From: Pelodera strongyloides
Taxonomy: Eukaryota; Nematoda; Chromadorea; Rhabditida; Rhabditidae
Length of the DNA: 64,000 nt
Direction of reading: 5' to 3'
Assembly: GCA_036852015.1 (NCBI GenBank)
Contig: JAANDG010000232.1
Coordinates: 62,001 to 126,000 of the forward strand
Shown: one piece after another, positions 23,091 through 36,644 of the stretch
Position numbering within the stretch: the first letter of the stretch is position 1
Layout: every line of letters starts with the position of its first letter
Notes under the pieces: model-generated
Seen by the model: the letters and a program-made list of their open reading frames with translations, nothing else
The model's database searches: none
What the model was told of the DNA's origin: nothing
Position numbers and translations under genes: made by a program

Positions 23091-26000
23091 ATGGTGGCCT
23101 GCGCTGCGTTAGCTAGTCAGCCCCTTGTTTCTCCGGTGGTGTCGATGACAGCAAGTTGCGCCGGAACTGCCCTAGGAATCGTTGAGCAACTGAAGCATCA
23201 GCTACTTATTGCTGTGGAGAAAGTAAGACAACCTCTTTCGGTTGTTTTGTAATAAAATTTTCTTGTGTAAAACTTTGTCATGTTTGCATATACGGTTTTG
23301 GGATTATTTTAAGGAGCGATGTGAACTTAACTGCTTCCTTTGTTGAGAAACGGATTATCACATCATTTCACCTTCCTTCCTATCTCATGGAGTATATTTG
23401 CTATTTGGCAGCTCCAGGGACACACAATACATGTTTGATTTCATTGTTGCCGTTGTTACAGGAAAACGAGTCAGACCTCCTAAATGCTGTTACCGAGATT
23501 GAAAAGTTCGGATTCAGCCGGGAGTTGCTCGAGGTGAGTGGTATACTCCCCCCACCCCAGCGGCCCAATGGGATGTGGCTGGCGTCCGCCACCCAGCCTC
23601 CCCATCTGACTGAACCCACCCCCTAGCTGCGCGCTCTCATTGTCTGACCGCGACTCTGGCATGTCTGCTCTCTAGCATAAATCAATCCCGTCGAGATAGT
23701 GTACTTTTCCTAGAGAGGGGCGGACGAGCAGATCTGCTTGAGATAGCGTGCGCATCGAGAGCCTTTCAGACATTGCTTACTCTACGTGAACGTGTATACC
23801 GCTTTTGGGTGATCAAGCTATGTAAAAGAATACTTTGAAGTTGTGTTAACATGCCAAGAAAGGATTCAACATTTTCTTAAGTACGTAAAGAGAGTTTTTG
23901 GGTTCTTGAGCCGTTTTGCGCCATTGCGTCAAAACAGGCATTGGTATCCTCTAGATTATGTGAGTCAATAACATAGTGACGTTTAGAGTTGTGCTTAATA
24001 ATTTTAACAAAAATTCAAATGCAGAGAGATTCGCGAACATTAGACTTCATTTATATAGCAGGAAGTGTGCTGGCAAATTGTGATTGTATATGGGTTCCGT
24101 GCTTTAGAGTACGCGCTTTGGTGCGGTAGTGAATGATGTTCGGCGGCAAATCACCGAAAAGTTTCCGGCGATTGCGAAAAGATGCCGTGCATTAATTAAG
24201 CAGTGGCAACAGTTGATTCAGGTAACCTATATTTCTAAGATGTTATATTACTTGTATAAGGCGTTATTTTTCTGTGACACTTGTATATTATCTAGCTACC
24301 CTTTTTTGTCGCTGTTAGCTGTTGATACCTATTGGAAATTTACATTGTTGAGATACCATTAGACTGTCGGATGTTGAACTTTTTCTAGCTTCTTGGTCTT
24401 TGTCATGACTCATCATTCGCAGCTAAATGTTGATTCTATTGAATTTGATGCTTCAGGCTCGTCCCGGTTCGAGTTGTGCTTCCTCAGCCAATGGGACACC
24501 AAATTTGGTGGGCCGACGGTTAACACCGGCGACGCCTGTAAATAAACGGGTCACTTCGACGGGAATTGCAGGTATTGTATTGCATCTGATATATATTGTC
24601 CGATTTCTAGTTAGCTGTCCTCTTATTGTAGCCTTATTTTGTCGGTTTGCACTTTCATTTTGTGTTTATATCTTCTATCCACGTCCTGGTCATATACAAT
24701 GTCTAAAAAGTCCGGAATGATTACAATTCCTTAATTCAGATACACGACAAACGTTGTCTCCATCTGGTGGGTATGCGGCCAAAGCTCTTTCTTCGTCCAC
24801 TTCACCTGTCGGTGTGCAATCGCAATCATTGCACAAGTCGGCCACTGTCGCGGCCGATCTTTCGCGTAGAGCCGAGGAAACGCAACGGAATGGGAAGCGG
24901 AAAGCGGAAGAACCGATTACACCAGGCTAGTAATTATCATTATTGTGATCTTTAATATTGCTGCCGGGCCTGTTTTCTTTTCAAATCATGATGTACCTCA
25001 CTCTCACGTTATTCCGATGTTTGTCCAGGCTCTTACGGTCCAAAAAAATTTACATCTTTGTAATTTAGTTTAGAAAGAATATTTGTTTTTGGTGCAAAAG
25101 GGTATAATTACAGTTTATGAATTTCCGCCTTATGACCTTATTAAATCCCTGGTTCTGATTCGTTTTCTTGTCTTAGGTGTAGTGTGATCTAGCATCTCGT
25201 TTTGATGAATGCTCTTTGTCGATCTATTAGTGGGGTGTCATCTGCATGCTTGGTGAGAGTGTGCCGTATTCTTTCCCTTGTTCGTCTGGTCTACGTGTGC
25301 TAAGGTCGCGCAGTCGGTGCCTCGCACGACACCTGTGCCTATTTGGCGCAGTCGCCCCTTTCATACTGCGAGTGCTAGACTGTCTGCGTATAAGCAGTGG
25401 GCGTGGCATTGGGGTTGGGGTCTTCGACCTAACTGATGCCATAGTGATCGGCGGCCTTTGTTGACATTACTGAAGGTTGAGACTGTCGCGATGAGAGAAA
25501 TAATTATATCTATCATTTGCGCGCGGACAGCGAGACTGGCATTTTTCTGCCAACCAAAATCAACGCTTCGCTGAAAAGTTCATTGTTGGCTGGGCGGATC
25601 CTAATGCCAATGGCTCGTGCCCTCTTTCTGACCGAAGCGTGTTTTCTTATAAACTTATATTCTTGCTCGTGATCGCTGGTCACGTAATTGGGCGACAAAA
25701 TCCTAGTCAGTTGTATAGTCGCGGGTTTGGATCAATCGCGCTCTTTGGTCGGTGTCAGTACACAGAGCGGTCGCGAACTCGCAGACATGCAGTGAATATG
25801 TGGAATGTGGAGGGGCGAGAGAAACCAGAGACCACCCAACAAACGAAAAGAGGAGAGGGTCCCCAGTGCCGAATGTGAGAACATGTGGGAGATGGAGGGT
25901 CATGCGGCTAGAGACAAGCGTTCGGTTGGTTGTGAAAGAGGAGTACAAATTGTGCAATACCCATGACTACGTGGTCGTTCGAGGGAGGAAGTCTGGCTAG

Positions 26001-29000
26001 ATTTGGAATTTTCTTCTGACTCATTTGCTAACTTGTATAAGACTCCACAATAGGCTTTTTACAAATCAAAAAGGATTGGGAGATTTGGATAGTTCGACTT
26101 TTATCCTTCCTGTGTTGTTACGCGGGGAACTCGGGGAAACCGAACAGGCGGAGTTTTTGCGTTCTCGCTGTTGCATCAATCAAGTCTGTGTTCTCAGTGA
26201 GCGGTTGTGTTTGTTGGAGAAGGAGAGGAGAGGGGTTTTAGGGAGAATATAGTAGAATGTCCCAGAAGTTAATTTATTCACTTACAGCAGCATGAGAAAG
26301 GAAGACAATGCAAACGCGTTTTAGTGGGCCTCTAGAACATTTGTTTGGCTGTTGCTTATACTTGCATATCATTACCGCACGAAAATGCGGGGTTATTCTC
26401 GTGTAAAGTGGTGGTAGTAGGTAGTATTAAAGTTGTGATTGTATGTGACTCAACTCAACTCATTCAACGTTGTACACCTGGGACTGGCAGGTCTACGATC
26501 TTCGGGTTGACAGACCACCGCATGAACATGTTATTATGTTACTTTTAAACTTGTCATTTTTAGTTATCTTACATTTTCAGGTCAGACTGGAGTGCCACAA
26601 TCGGGTGGTGGTCTCAAGCGGACTCGTACTGTGGCTGCGTCATTGGCCTCGCCCGCGGCTACGCCGCAGTCGGTGTTGGCCGCTCGCAGGTGTGTGCAGC
26701 CCCTTATTCTGTGCTTTGTGGGACAGACGTTCTGGATCAGTCGGGCAATCTCATTAATTTTTGTTGGCATTTTTCGATGAGAATGCATGAGGTTTCCGGT
26801 TGGATCTGGGACTGCTGCGTACCTCCTTTATTTGGAGAAGTACGGCTCACAGCGGTTAACGTACACACCTGTTCCGTCAAGATAATTCTGTATCTTCACA
26901 TAATGAAGATATCAACTTATCATTCAACAGCAGTTCAATTCATGCAGGTTTGTGTAGTATTTTGTGGGAGAGCGGTGGTTATTATTTCGGGTGTATTGTG
27001 CGTTGCACTGGTTGATTAATCATTATTATGATAAATCGTGATTTTTGATATGCTATTATTTATTCGTGTATGCTTCCTCACCGCTCTCCCACTTTATGTA
27101 GTGTACTTTCATTGGTGTACTTGTTATAAGATAAGATGTAAGTAAAAATGGGAGATTTTTAGTTAGATTGTGACTTTTCTTTTCCTACCACCATCATATT
27201 AGCCGTGAGTTTCTAGAAGCGCTGTGCAATCAACGGCGGACCTGATCTCGCAACTTTCCTCCAACTTACCTGAGCATATGAGCATTGATGAGAGTCTGCG
27301 ACAGCATGAGGAGAAGGTTCGCAGGGAGCAAGCTGATGTGGAGGTACTGACCTTGGCATGATGGAGGGTTGAGCCTGAGCCCCAGGTTATGGGGCGTAGA
27401 ACTTGGCCTGAGCCTTAGGCTGAATGTCTGAAATATGAAATGAGAGTATGGAGTATTTGTAATAAGAATAAGCATTTATGGTATCCTGTTTGTTGTGTAT
27501 CCTTTTATTAATTTCTTCTCTATTCAGTTGGCGATGAGCTTGAGCGGTGCTACTGCAGTGACCCCGTCGCCTTACCTCAAAGGAAAGAGGAAGTATGAGC
27601 GGAAGATACCACGGGCGGGTGCGGAAACGTCAACGCCAGCAGGAAGAAAGGGGACAGGTTGGCTTTGTGTCATTAGTATTGTGTTAAATTTATGTTCTTG
27701 TGTAGTTCTGGAAATTCTTTTATAAATAATTATTTTGTGTTCATATGGGGCGGGTCCGGCGGGTGGTTTATTAACATCGTTATTTGATAGCTTGCGGCTT
27801 ACCCTCCACTCCATACTGAACGTTTCGAATACCCTGACCATTTGTTTGATTTTCCAGCAATTGAAGACGGTCCTCGCGGTGGTTTGATCTTGCGGATACC
27901 TCGCACTCCACACACCCCGTCAGTGGAGCGTGATGCCAGGGAAACTGCTTCCCCTGCTGTGCCAGTGTCCAATCGATATCTACACGATATTGACGAGGTA
28001 AGCTTATGGGATTTGGTTCTATCATCCAGTTAGCTTGACAAATGTTATGGCTTGATAAAGCTTGACATCGAGATGCTGCACTGTGGAAATTTTTTCTAGC
28101 CTCTGCCGGAGGTGGTGTTACATTACCGTGTCCAGAATTTTGGTCCGTTTTAACCCGTATGTATGTTTCAGGAAGCGTCCTCATCATCAGTTGATGCAAG
28201 GCCTCGCGATCAGTCTTCGCGTGAGAAAGTCGACTGGTTGGCCATGTTGCCCTCATTGGACTCGCTGAGAAGGAAGGCCCAGAGGGAGGAACGGGTGGTC
28301 GTGGACTCAGACCCGAAGAAGTCGAGTATTGTTAAGGTGGGTCTTGATTTGGACTTTCGTTTTTCTGTGGCTAAGATGGTATTGGATGGTAGCACACTTC
28401 ATGACTTTCCAGCGGAATTCATGCAGTTTTCCGATCCGATTTACCATTTATTTAAATTTTTAATTAAGAGGACCTTTTTTACTAGCCTTTATAAGTTATT
28501 GGGAAAAAGTGGGTTTGTATGTATATGTCATGTACATGTACGGTTATCCAGAAGGAGGAAACGTGGGATGTCGCTCTAGTATAATAATTTATTACGAACA
28601 AAGAGAATCAAGGAAAGCAATTTAACGTGCAGTTTGTGTTATAAAATACACATTATAAATAAAACATAAAGCAGCAGTAAAATAAAAAAGTAGGTCTGTC
28701 TAGTTGTATACATACATAGGTTTGGATGATTAATTGCTTGACACTTGACACTATGCTATGCTGGTGATGATGTCAGACTAATTGTAAGTGTCACCACCGT
28801 CTTTCCAGATTTCCAATAGTTTACCTTATTTCTTGTAGGTTCATGGTCGTGAAGTGCTGGCTTTGCCCTATTTGTCTGATGTGGACCCGAAACCGGACTT
28901 CCTGCTTTACAAGTAAGTCTTTTTATATTAGCATTTGAATTGTGCCTTCTAGTTGTTGGGTATGTTGTATGTTTTTGGGTTTTGATTATTAGGGTTGTTA

Positions 29001-29206
29001 TTTGATGATCGGAATGTTAAATGTTTGAATGTTAGGGTTTTTTTACTTGGCTTGCAAACATTATGAACTTTTGACCTTCTTTTTTGTCTATTTCCCGCTT
29101 TGTTGGGGTATCACGGTGTGGTTTCAGGTACACAAATCCGCTGCAATATTTTGCCGAAGAAAACTTTATGTACGGCAGCAAACGGCCCACGGAAAGTGAA
29201 TTGTGA
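23091..29206 (+). CDS. Mediator complex subunit 26 homologue
   Basis: Model: join(23091..23222,23462..23533,24108..24221,24457..24571,24740..24925,26581..26689,27217..27343,27528..27657,27858..27997,28172..28336,28839..28912,29128..29206), 480 residues, all phases consistent. MED26 links Mediator to TFIID and elongation factors. The N-terminal TFIIS N (LW) domain (about 30-106) is clear: LNAVTEIEKFGFSRELLE, STRFGAVVNDVRRQI and ALIKQWQQLIQ. The middle is Ser/Pro/Thr-rich with basic patches. The C-terminal part has REVLALPYLSDVDPKPDFLL, resembling the MED26 end. A general TFIIS-N protein is the alternative, but the layout favours MED26. Exon 5 seems to use a GC donor (CCAG then gctagt), forced by phase; the 1.65 kb intron after it could hide a missed exon. 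A fold-back element starts 47 bases after the stop. Confidence 0.85.
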
Positions 29207-29252
29207 AGCAAGGAATAATGGACGATTACTAGTCGCGACATAGCACATCACG

Positions 29253-29413
29253 TTAAAGCGTTTAGGCACGTGGTTTGTGAAAGGTATCCTGCACAATTGC
29301 ATTCCCATGTGTATGCAAATTTCGGTGCTCGTCCGGAAGGGCACATAATTGTATATAATACGCTGGAGTGCAGTTGCAGCATGCTTTTTAAAACCGGGTG
29401 GCTATCGCTTTAA
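29253..29413. repeat. TTAAAGCG fold-back element in MED26 3' flank
   Basis: It starts TTAAAGCGTTTAGGCACGTG and ends AAAACCGGGTGGCTATCGC then TTTAA. Its core CATTCCCATGTGTATGCAAA is shared with other second-subfamily members. Confidence 0.65.
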
Positions 29414-30232
29414 CTTTGAAGTTGCTAAAATGTGGTTGGTTGTTGGGGAGAGTTTCGTACCGTCGATTTCGTTTTCCTTTTGTATGTGAAGCGTACCGGT
29501 GTTTGTGTGAGATGAGCACCATCCGTTATCTGTGATCCGCTTTGTATGCGAGCTTTTCTAGTTTTATGTAATTTCTCCCTTTTTCGTATAAGACCCAGAT
29601 CGCTGCTATGTCGCGTAGCCGCACATGTGCGTACTTAGGATTTTAACTAATGATTTGTGGGGCGGTCCCTGTCCTGTACCCCTTAATTAGGCATTTTTCT
29701 CTTTATTTGGAACAGTTTGAAACATTAGTCTAGTGTTTCATTGTTTTGTGCTGCTTTTCCTGTAATACGGGCCTCATGCGCAGAGGAGTTCGTATTTGTG
29801 ATATCAGATGATAAGCTGAATCGTTTGGTGTCATATTGGGAATTTCTCTGCCAATACGCGCTACTACAAGTTCATAAAGTGTAATATTTTTTAGTTGATG
29901 CATGAGTATGAGTTTATTGTTATTCGCTAGGAGTTATTTTTCATTTCGTTGTTTTTTTAAAGTGTATTTTGGAGTCTCACCTTCTTTATCGTAATAATAA
30001 TATCTATCAGAAAAAAGGAGAAAAATATATATACATTTTTTTTATTTGGGTGAGCTCCATTTCGTTTGTACTTTGTATTCCGGTAAATTGGCCAACGTCT
30101 AGGTTTTTCTTGTGATCTCGTAATAGTAAGGACAGTTTAGTTTTGAAGGGCATCATTTTGGTTTATTAGATTTTTTGACAATTTCTATTTGTTTTGTGAT
30201 CTTGCCCCCCGACTTGTTTATGATTATTATGA

Positions 30233-30347
30233 TTAAAGCGGTGTAATGGGTGGTTTATGAAACGTGTGCTGGACTTTGAACTGACATAGACATTGGTATG
30301 TCATGATAAGTGGGAATGTTTCACCACCCGCCTGTTATATTGCTTAA
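30233..30347. repeat. Short TTAAAGCGG fold-back element
   Basis: The left end is TTAAAGCGGTGTAATGGGTG and the right end CACCACCCGCCTGTTATATT then GCTTAA. The arms pair with mismatches. Confidence 0.6.
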
Positions 30348-31100
30348 GTACAAGTCTTTTGGGAGTGTGTATCAGTGTTGACCAGGTCTTTTTGATGCCA
30401 TCTTGCCGCACAGCTTTGGACTTTTTTTTGTGACGGAACAGCTGTTCACAAAGGGTCCGAGTTGTTTAGTTTTCTATTGAATTTTAACATGTCTTTTGTG
30501 TCTCTGTTATATTTTTTGCGCTTTCTTATTATTCTGACGTTTTTCTCAATTCAAATGGCTGCAAAAGTTATTCTGTGATTTTCTTTTTAGTTTTTCTTTA
30601 ATTTGTGTTCGTGGGCCTGCCAGGGCTGTTGTTGATTCGTATATTGTTGTGCCTTTGTTAATGAATATTTGATATTTCTTCTTTCTTTAATATGTGTTGT
30701 TGTTTTTATTTTGAATGAAAAAGAAGGAAGCGTTTTGCTAGGATACAAGCATTTTGTGTTGATTTATGTGCTTGGTCCTAGCATGAAGTTTTTTCTTTAC
30801 TAGGAAATAAAATTTAAATTATTGCATCATTCGTTGTTTTTATTCTTAATGGGCTGTGCAAAATAAAGGCAATAGTGGGAAGATGTCTTTCTAGGTTGAT
30901 TGAGCTTTCAGTTAGGTAGATTTTGAGGTTACTTTAGTTTTAGTACAGTAATGTATTGAATTAGAACAGTCCTGGCAACTTACCGGGTTTTGTTCGATTA
31001 TGGTCATGTATTGGGGAATACGTACTTTGTGAAACAGTTACTAGATCCAAAAAGCGTACGTATTCCTACAGTAGAAATGTTTTGTATTCGTCATCGTTTT

Positions 31101-34100
31101 TGTGTTCATGGATTTATCGAATTGCTCACATTGTAAGATTTTCTATTATTTTTTTGCGAATTGTGGTTTTTGTGATAATAAAATTTTATTGTGAGGTGGT
31201 TTGATTGGTTCAGTTGATGGTGAGCAGCGCGCACCTCGCTTATTTGGCGAAGAGTATCATAAGTAGGCAAGGGGTGCGCGAGAAGAGCCCTGCGGGATGG
31301 CGCGCGCACTCTTCGGCGTCTGGGCTACCTTGTTCGGGACTTGAAATAACGTAGTCGACCAGTGGTCCATCCAGTTTTTATCGTTACAATATTAATATAT
31401 CCAACTCCTCTGGTCCTCAGGCGCGCAGCGCGGAAATGCTTAGCCGCTCCGCGAGAAAGATTGCTAATTTGCATTGAACAATTCGAGTCACAGAAAAACC
31501 TCTTCTGCGTCTCAGCCTTTCCCCTTTATTGAAACCCAGGTTTTGTTCACGTTGACTTGTGTAGTTGGATTTCGGCAATTACTTGCTTGAGAATTAATTC
31601 AAAATTCTTAGAATAAATTAATCAACCGCCGTTGGCTATTATTTTTCAAGCACTGACATAAAATTTCACGTTTACTGGTTTTAATTGATATTCATGGATA
31701 ATAAATTTGTTTAGTCATATTCACATTTATGATTCATTGCACTGACGAAATTCGGTTAGTACGAAAGGGGGTTCGCTTGGATTTCGCTGCACAGTCGCCA
31801 GGTCCGGGCGAGTGCAACAAGCCAGGTCAAAGAAATACCCATTCGCGAAAACGGGGCAAAGTGCGCAGCGAAACCTGAGCGAACCCTCTTTTTTCGCCGC
31901 GCACCATCAAAGTTTCGCGTTGTACATTGAATTATTCAATAAGTATGTTGTTGTTCTGAAGTAGGATTGTTGGGGACCAGCATTGGTATTAGCAACTCAT
32001 CATCCACAAACGAACGCGCTTTTCGATTAAAACAATTTATAAAAAAAGGATTTGATACTTAAATAACGATGCATTGGTCACACAGCTTACATCGAACAAT
32101 AATTAGTAGTTTTTGTTAGTTATTGTTGTTAATTTTATTAATTAGCAATCAATCAAACATTTAAAGAAACAAAGTTCCCAACTTTATATAATAAGATTAT
32201 TCTTACTAGTAGTTATTTGTTAGTTATTCCACAAGGTGGATGATGGCAAAAGATCGCCTTGCTGACTTCAACTGTGAGACGAATAAAAACACACTGCTAA
32301 CTTATAAACAGCTAGATGCGAATTAGTATCGAACAATCCTAATCTGCTAACAGTCTATGTACAATTACAATTACAGAACAATCACTGAGAACCGTGCAAC
32401 TTTTCAGTTTCGTTGTAGAATACAAGTCGTTGTGGAACCTGTGTAAAGTAATAAACAAAGTCGTTTCGCGAAAAGAGACTGAGACCAACATTATGCATGA
32501 ATAATACTTCAAACTTCAAACGTGCGTCGCGGTAAACAAGCCAGGTCAAAGAAATGGATATGGACCCGAAAAAATGTTTGTGTCACTGCTTGTGTAGAAG
32601 TTACAACAGCTACGACAAGTAAGCTGGTTAGGATGTTTTCCCGGTGATACTCTTTCCCGTTCTTCAGTTCCATAGGAAGAGGAAGAACCATTTGGAGACG
32701 GTACCCCGTTTTTTTGACCATTTGGAGACCAGTTGGTGACTTTGTCGTGACCTATTTTGTTCTCCAATACAGTTGTCAACTGGTCACCACATGGTCACTG
32801 TTTGTGAAAACCATGTAGTGACCAACGACGGGTTTTCTGTTGTTTCGGCAATTGTTCTTGGCTTTTTGAATAAATATTAATTTTTAACTTTTCAAATAAC
32901 AGAGCGAAGTACAGCAGTTTTGTGTGTAGCAAGTGGGGGTATCCTTTCCAACTATCTTTTTGGTAGAAAATAGATAGTACATTCGACATGCCTGCGGTAT
33001 ACCAGTCCCGCCAATAAAATAAAGGTAGTAACGCAATAACCCTAGACCAACACAGATCATTTTATCTTGATTTATGACGCTTTTAAAAACAATGATTTAT
33101 GACGCTTTATGAAAATCTAATTTCCGTTTAAAGGAAGGCAGTCACTTCAAAATCAACTTTTTTATTCGATTTTTATTAGATGCAAGCAGATTTATAAAAC
33201 AATATGCAACCCATAAAAATCCACATAAAATGGAACTCAGGGAGAGAAATCAATGAGAATGAGTTTTGATAAATGACCGACGCCGGTGCATATATGCAAT
33301 TGCCAGGGGTACTTGGAGAGTGAACAGCCTGCAGTGTTACACCTGGCGCGTGGTTTCTCACTGCAGGGTATTTATTATGAAACTCTATACGGGCAATTAT
33401 AAACTACGGTATATAAGTAAAAGTCATAAACAGGGATTTCTCTCCCTGAGTTCGTTTTGCCGTACTTTGGCGCTGGAATCGTCGTTTTCTTCACATACTT
33501 GAACAATTAATGAAAAGCGAATAAAAAATACGAATTTGTAGTGACTGCGATCCTTTAATATCGGTTTTGAAATTAGATTCGATATTCAGCAATTACGCGT
33601 GCTTGGTGAGTGAGTAATTGAGCAAATTGAATTCCGTTATTTGGTCCGGAGAATTAATTTGACGTCTTTCGAGTGAATTACTCAAGTCTCAAGACTCAAA
33701 CGCCCCGACAATTATATCATTCATCTTAGCGTTGTCTTTTGATAATGTACTTTGAATGTAATCAAAAAATCTTTATTACTAATCTTACAAAGAGCCTTAT
33801 GTGGCTCTTTATGTTTTTTTTTGTTTACAGCGTACGTTTTCCAACATTAAAAAGACAAATGTGCGTTATTCATACTTGTACTTGATAATAACATTGAGTT
33901 ATTTAGAAAGTAAGATCATGTGTGAAGGTTAAAGATTCGCTACGGATCAGTATCTCACCAGAGTGGAACTCACATGCGCTAAGAGTTTGCCAGGTGCGCG
34001 CGATCGTGTTTACCATGCTCGCACACTAATGGCACATCGCACATCTGAACTCGGACTCTCTGGAGCTGCACGGGTTGTATATTCAAAAGTTTATCGTAAT

Positions 34101-35143
34101 CACATTTTGATCCACGTCGCCAAAAGTGCGCAAAACAGTGCTATTTGATAGCCGCATTGGCGCCGCTCACTCCCCAGACAGTCTATACGTAGATTCTGAA
34201 GACACAAAGTATCTCATATTTCCTACTTGTTCCATCTTCAAACCCACAGGGAAAAATATTTTGTCAGAATCTCAATGCGAATTATTCCAAGAATAGTTCA
34301 AAATTGAGGGTAATTTGTGGGTCTTTTCGCCCAAAAAAAGAACAAATGGGCAGTTGTTCATGTGTTATTTATTCGCCCACCACGCCTCAAAAATGATTGA
34401 GATTTCCATGAAACATATACATTTTCCTATTATTAATGTTCCTACATCACTAGTAATTTGCTTTCTCCTTTGTTAATTGGTATTAAAGGAAGAAAATATG
34501 GGTGGCAAAGATATATAAGTAGCGTTGTTTTATCGCTCTGATAGAACTCCGCGCCAACGCCGCGTACAAAAAGAGCTCGCCACATGGGCGCGGCCTTCTC
34601 TAGGGTGATCGGCGGGTGCGACGGGTTTTCAATTCTCGATGGCGCACCTTTTAGGGGAGGTGCGGCAGGTTCGTCATAGTAGCGCCAAGGGTGCGCTGAC
34701 TGGAGCGGGCACCCTACACCCCTACAGAGTGGGTGCGCACCCCCCCCCTATTGCGGACCCTATTCGTGTGAAATATTAAAATTTTCTTATCTTACTACTT
34801 AATTCCCTAGCAAAACACTCGTCCATTAGTCACTATCATTTACGAATATGTAAAGGGGCTAAATAAATCAGACCTTGTTTTTCATTTTGTCTGCACACTT
34901 TTTGGGTTTGATAAAAATAATAAAGAGATTAAGGTTCTCTTGCACGTGGACAAATATTGCAATCAGTTTTTTTTTGGCTAGAACATTCTATTCATATATA
35001 GATGGTTTGTATCTTCATTCAGGTTTCTTTTCTTCATGCTACTTATCCGTGAAACTTATCGTTGCTTTATTCGAGGTATTTATTCCTTGTCCTGATGATG
35101 TCGAAAGGTGAAACGCTGACATAACGATTTGGTTTACATCAGT
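31101..35143. other. Gene desert, part 1
   Basis: No supported exon. It contains a fold-back with GGGTTCGCT arms (31765-31895), a short direct repeat AAGCCAGGTCAAAGAAAT (about 31815 and 32537), and a cluster of CATTTGGAGAC/TGGTCAC words at 32640-32830 related to 8.0 kb and 50.7 kb. A GC-rich patch (34545-34760) includes a C-run, and the end motif TTTATATAATAAGATT occurs at 32183. Confidence 0.5.
31765..31895. repeat. Fold-back with GGTTCGCTYRGRTTTCGCTGC arms
   Basis: Left arm GGGTTCGCTTGGATTTCGCT and right arm (inverse) GGGTTCGCTCAGGTTTCGCT match with only a few differences. The core is GC-rich. This arm sequence is not shared with the other fold-back families here. Confidence 0.7.
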
Positions 35144-35144
35144 A

Positions 35145-36224
35145 CAATCACCTAGCACCTATCTAGCACTTCTGCCTATAGCGAATTAAAGAAAGGCCTG
35201 TGAACGTCGGAGCAGGAGTCGTCCTACTAAGCTCGAAGATTCTACCTATTCTATTGGAGGGTGTTTCAGTTTAGGGGTTGAAGCTTGTGATAAACCCGTG
35301 TGATTGGGTTTGGATTGCAGACTTCTTGCCACATCTCATTCTCGAATAATAGTTTCATATTCAATGGGCATTTTCCTAGCACTGGCCGAAGATGGCCCCG
35401 CGAACATCCATTTTTATCGATTATAAACTTTACATAGATAAATAATGACTAGTAATTGCACGGGAAGCAGTATTCCCGCCATATTATGTAAGGCATGATT
35501 CTATCTCCACATAGATATTGATTGAATAACGTAGTGAATAGTTTATCTGCTGATTATTGTTTTATTTTGATTTCTGGCGTATATTTCTCGAGTGCCGGCC
35601 ATTGCACTTTCCCCTTCTAACTCCCACTTTTAAAGCGAAATACCTGCCGGTTTTTGAAACGCATCGTGAACAACCGAATTCTCTCGAATTTAGCTCGATT
35701 TTTTATTCTAATTTATGCTCATTTGCATAAGCTGCATAAGAATTCAGTTGTCCGCGAGCCGGTATTTCGCTTTATCTTGATAAGGTATTTAAATTACGAT
35801 CATAGAACATTCGGTTTATTTGTATTTATTTATGTTTAAGCCTAGTCAAGTTGGTCCCCTCCTTGTCCGACCTTCACAAGTTTTCTATAATCCCATTCTA
35901 AAGAATGTTAGGAATTTGTCAAAATCCCCAAAAATTAGCGTGACTAATCCCTTTATCAGCACCAAAGCGATCAGCCAGCGGCTTCGTTATCAGACAATCT
36001 GCATGAAAAAGTCAGCATAATCTTTGTGTGTGTGTGATACTTATCACTCGGTTAGAAGGCTAGCAAAACAAAATATGTGTTTTTGAGTTTTTTCTTTTAT
36101 GACGTAACGGGCGGAAACGGTCCCCAGCTAAACGGAAACGGTCCACAGTTAAACGTTGGTCCCCGGGGTTAAGCCTTTCTTTAATTCGCTATAGGCAGAA
36201 GTGCTAGATGGGTGCTAGGTGAAG
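35145..36224. mobile_element. About 1.1-kb element with ~50-bp terminal inverted repeats
   Basis: The left end CACCTAGCACCTATCTAGCA and the following CTTCTGCCTATAGCGAATTA reappear inverted at 36176-36224, about 50 bases with very few differences. No transposase frame is visible, so it is a non-autonomous DNA transposon remnant. A TTAAAGCG fold-back (copy C) is nested inside. I see no clear target-site duplication. Confidence 0.75.
35630..35774. repeat. TTAAAGCG fold-back element, copy C (nested)
   Basis: It starts TTAAAGCGAAATACCTGCCG with GGTTTTTGAAACGCATCGTG and ends CCGGTATTTCGCTTTA. The right inner arm is shortened. It lies inside the 35145-36224 element. Confidence 0.8.
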
Positions 36225-36520
36225 TTATCTGGCCTACAGTCAAGTTATCTGGCTCAGGTCTGGCCACGGCCATGGCTGCGCAGAAGGTCCATAGCACCAA
36301 TTGATGTTTTTCTGGCGCTCTTGTGGCACAACTGTCGCGACCTCTGTATTTCGTTCCGCACTTCTTTCGACATACTTCCAAAAAGCGGGCCATGGCTTGA
36401 CAACGAATTTGAAAATACCTGGTTGAAATCCCAAAAGATGATGTAATGGGAATGAGAAGTCATGACTGCGAATGTGCTGAAACTTATCGAGTCACAAGAT
36501 GAAGCACAATCCTCCCCGTC

Positions 36521-36590
36521 GGGGGTAGCTCAGTGGTAGAGCGCTCGCTTAGCATGCGAGAGGTCTGGGGTTCAATTCCCCATACCTCCA
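36521..36590 (+). tRNA. tRNA-Ala (AGC), 70 bases, lacking positions 8-9
   Basis: The sequence has the tRNA-Ala D arm, anticodon stem CTCGC/GCGAG with loop TTAGCAT (anticodon AGC), T arm TGGGG TTCAATT CCCCA, and acceptor GGGGGTA/TACCTCC. The acceptor runs directly into the D stem: the two bases TA present at this point in the inverted partner are missing. It is followed by a TTTT pol III stop. The 2-base loss probably makes it a pseudogene or poor substrate. Confidence 0.85.
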
Positions 36591-36644
36591 TAAAACTTTT
36601 CTTCTTTTTAAAAATACTAAACACACATTATTTTAAAACGTTTA

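Larger units (their letters stand above)
29207..31100. other. T-rich spacer downstream of MED26
   Basis: Strongly T-rich on this strand with no supported exon. It holds the MED26 3' UTR and two fold-back elements (29253-29413 and 30233-30347). Confidence 0.5.

Noticed and set aside
27780..28256. 158-codon minus-strand frame
   Set aside because: It is antisense to MED26 exons 9 and 10, whose splice phases and composition are coherent on the plus strand.
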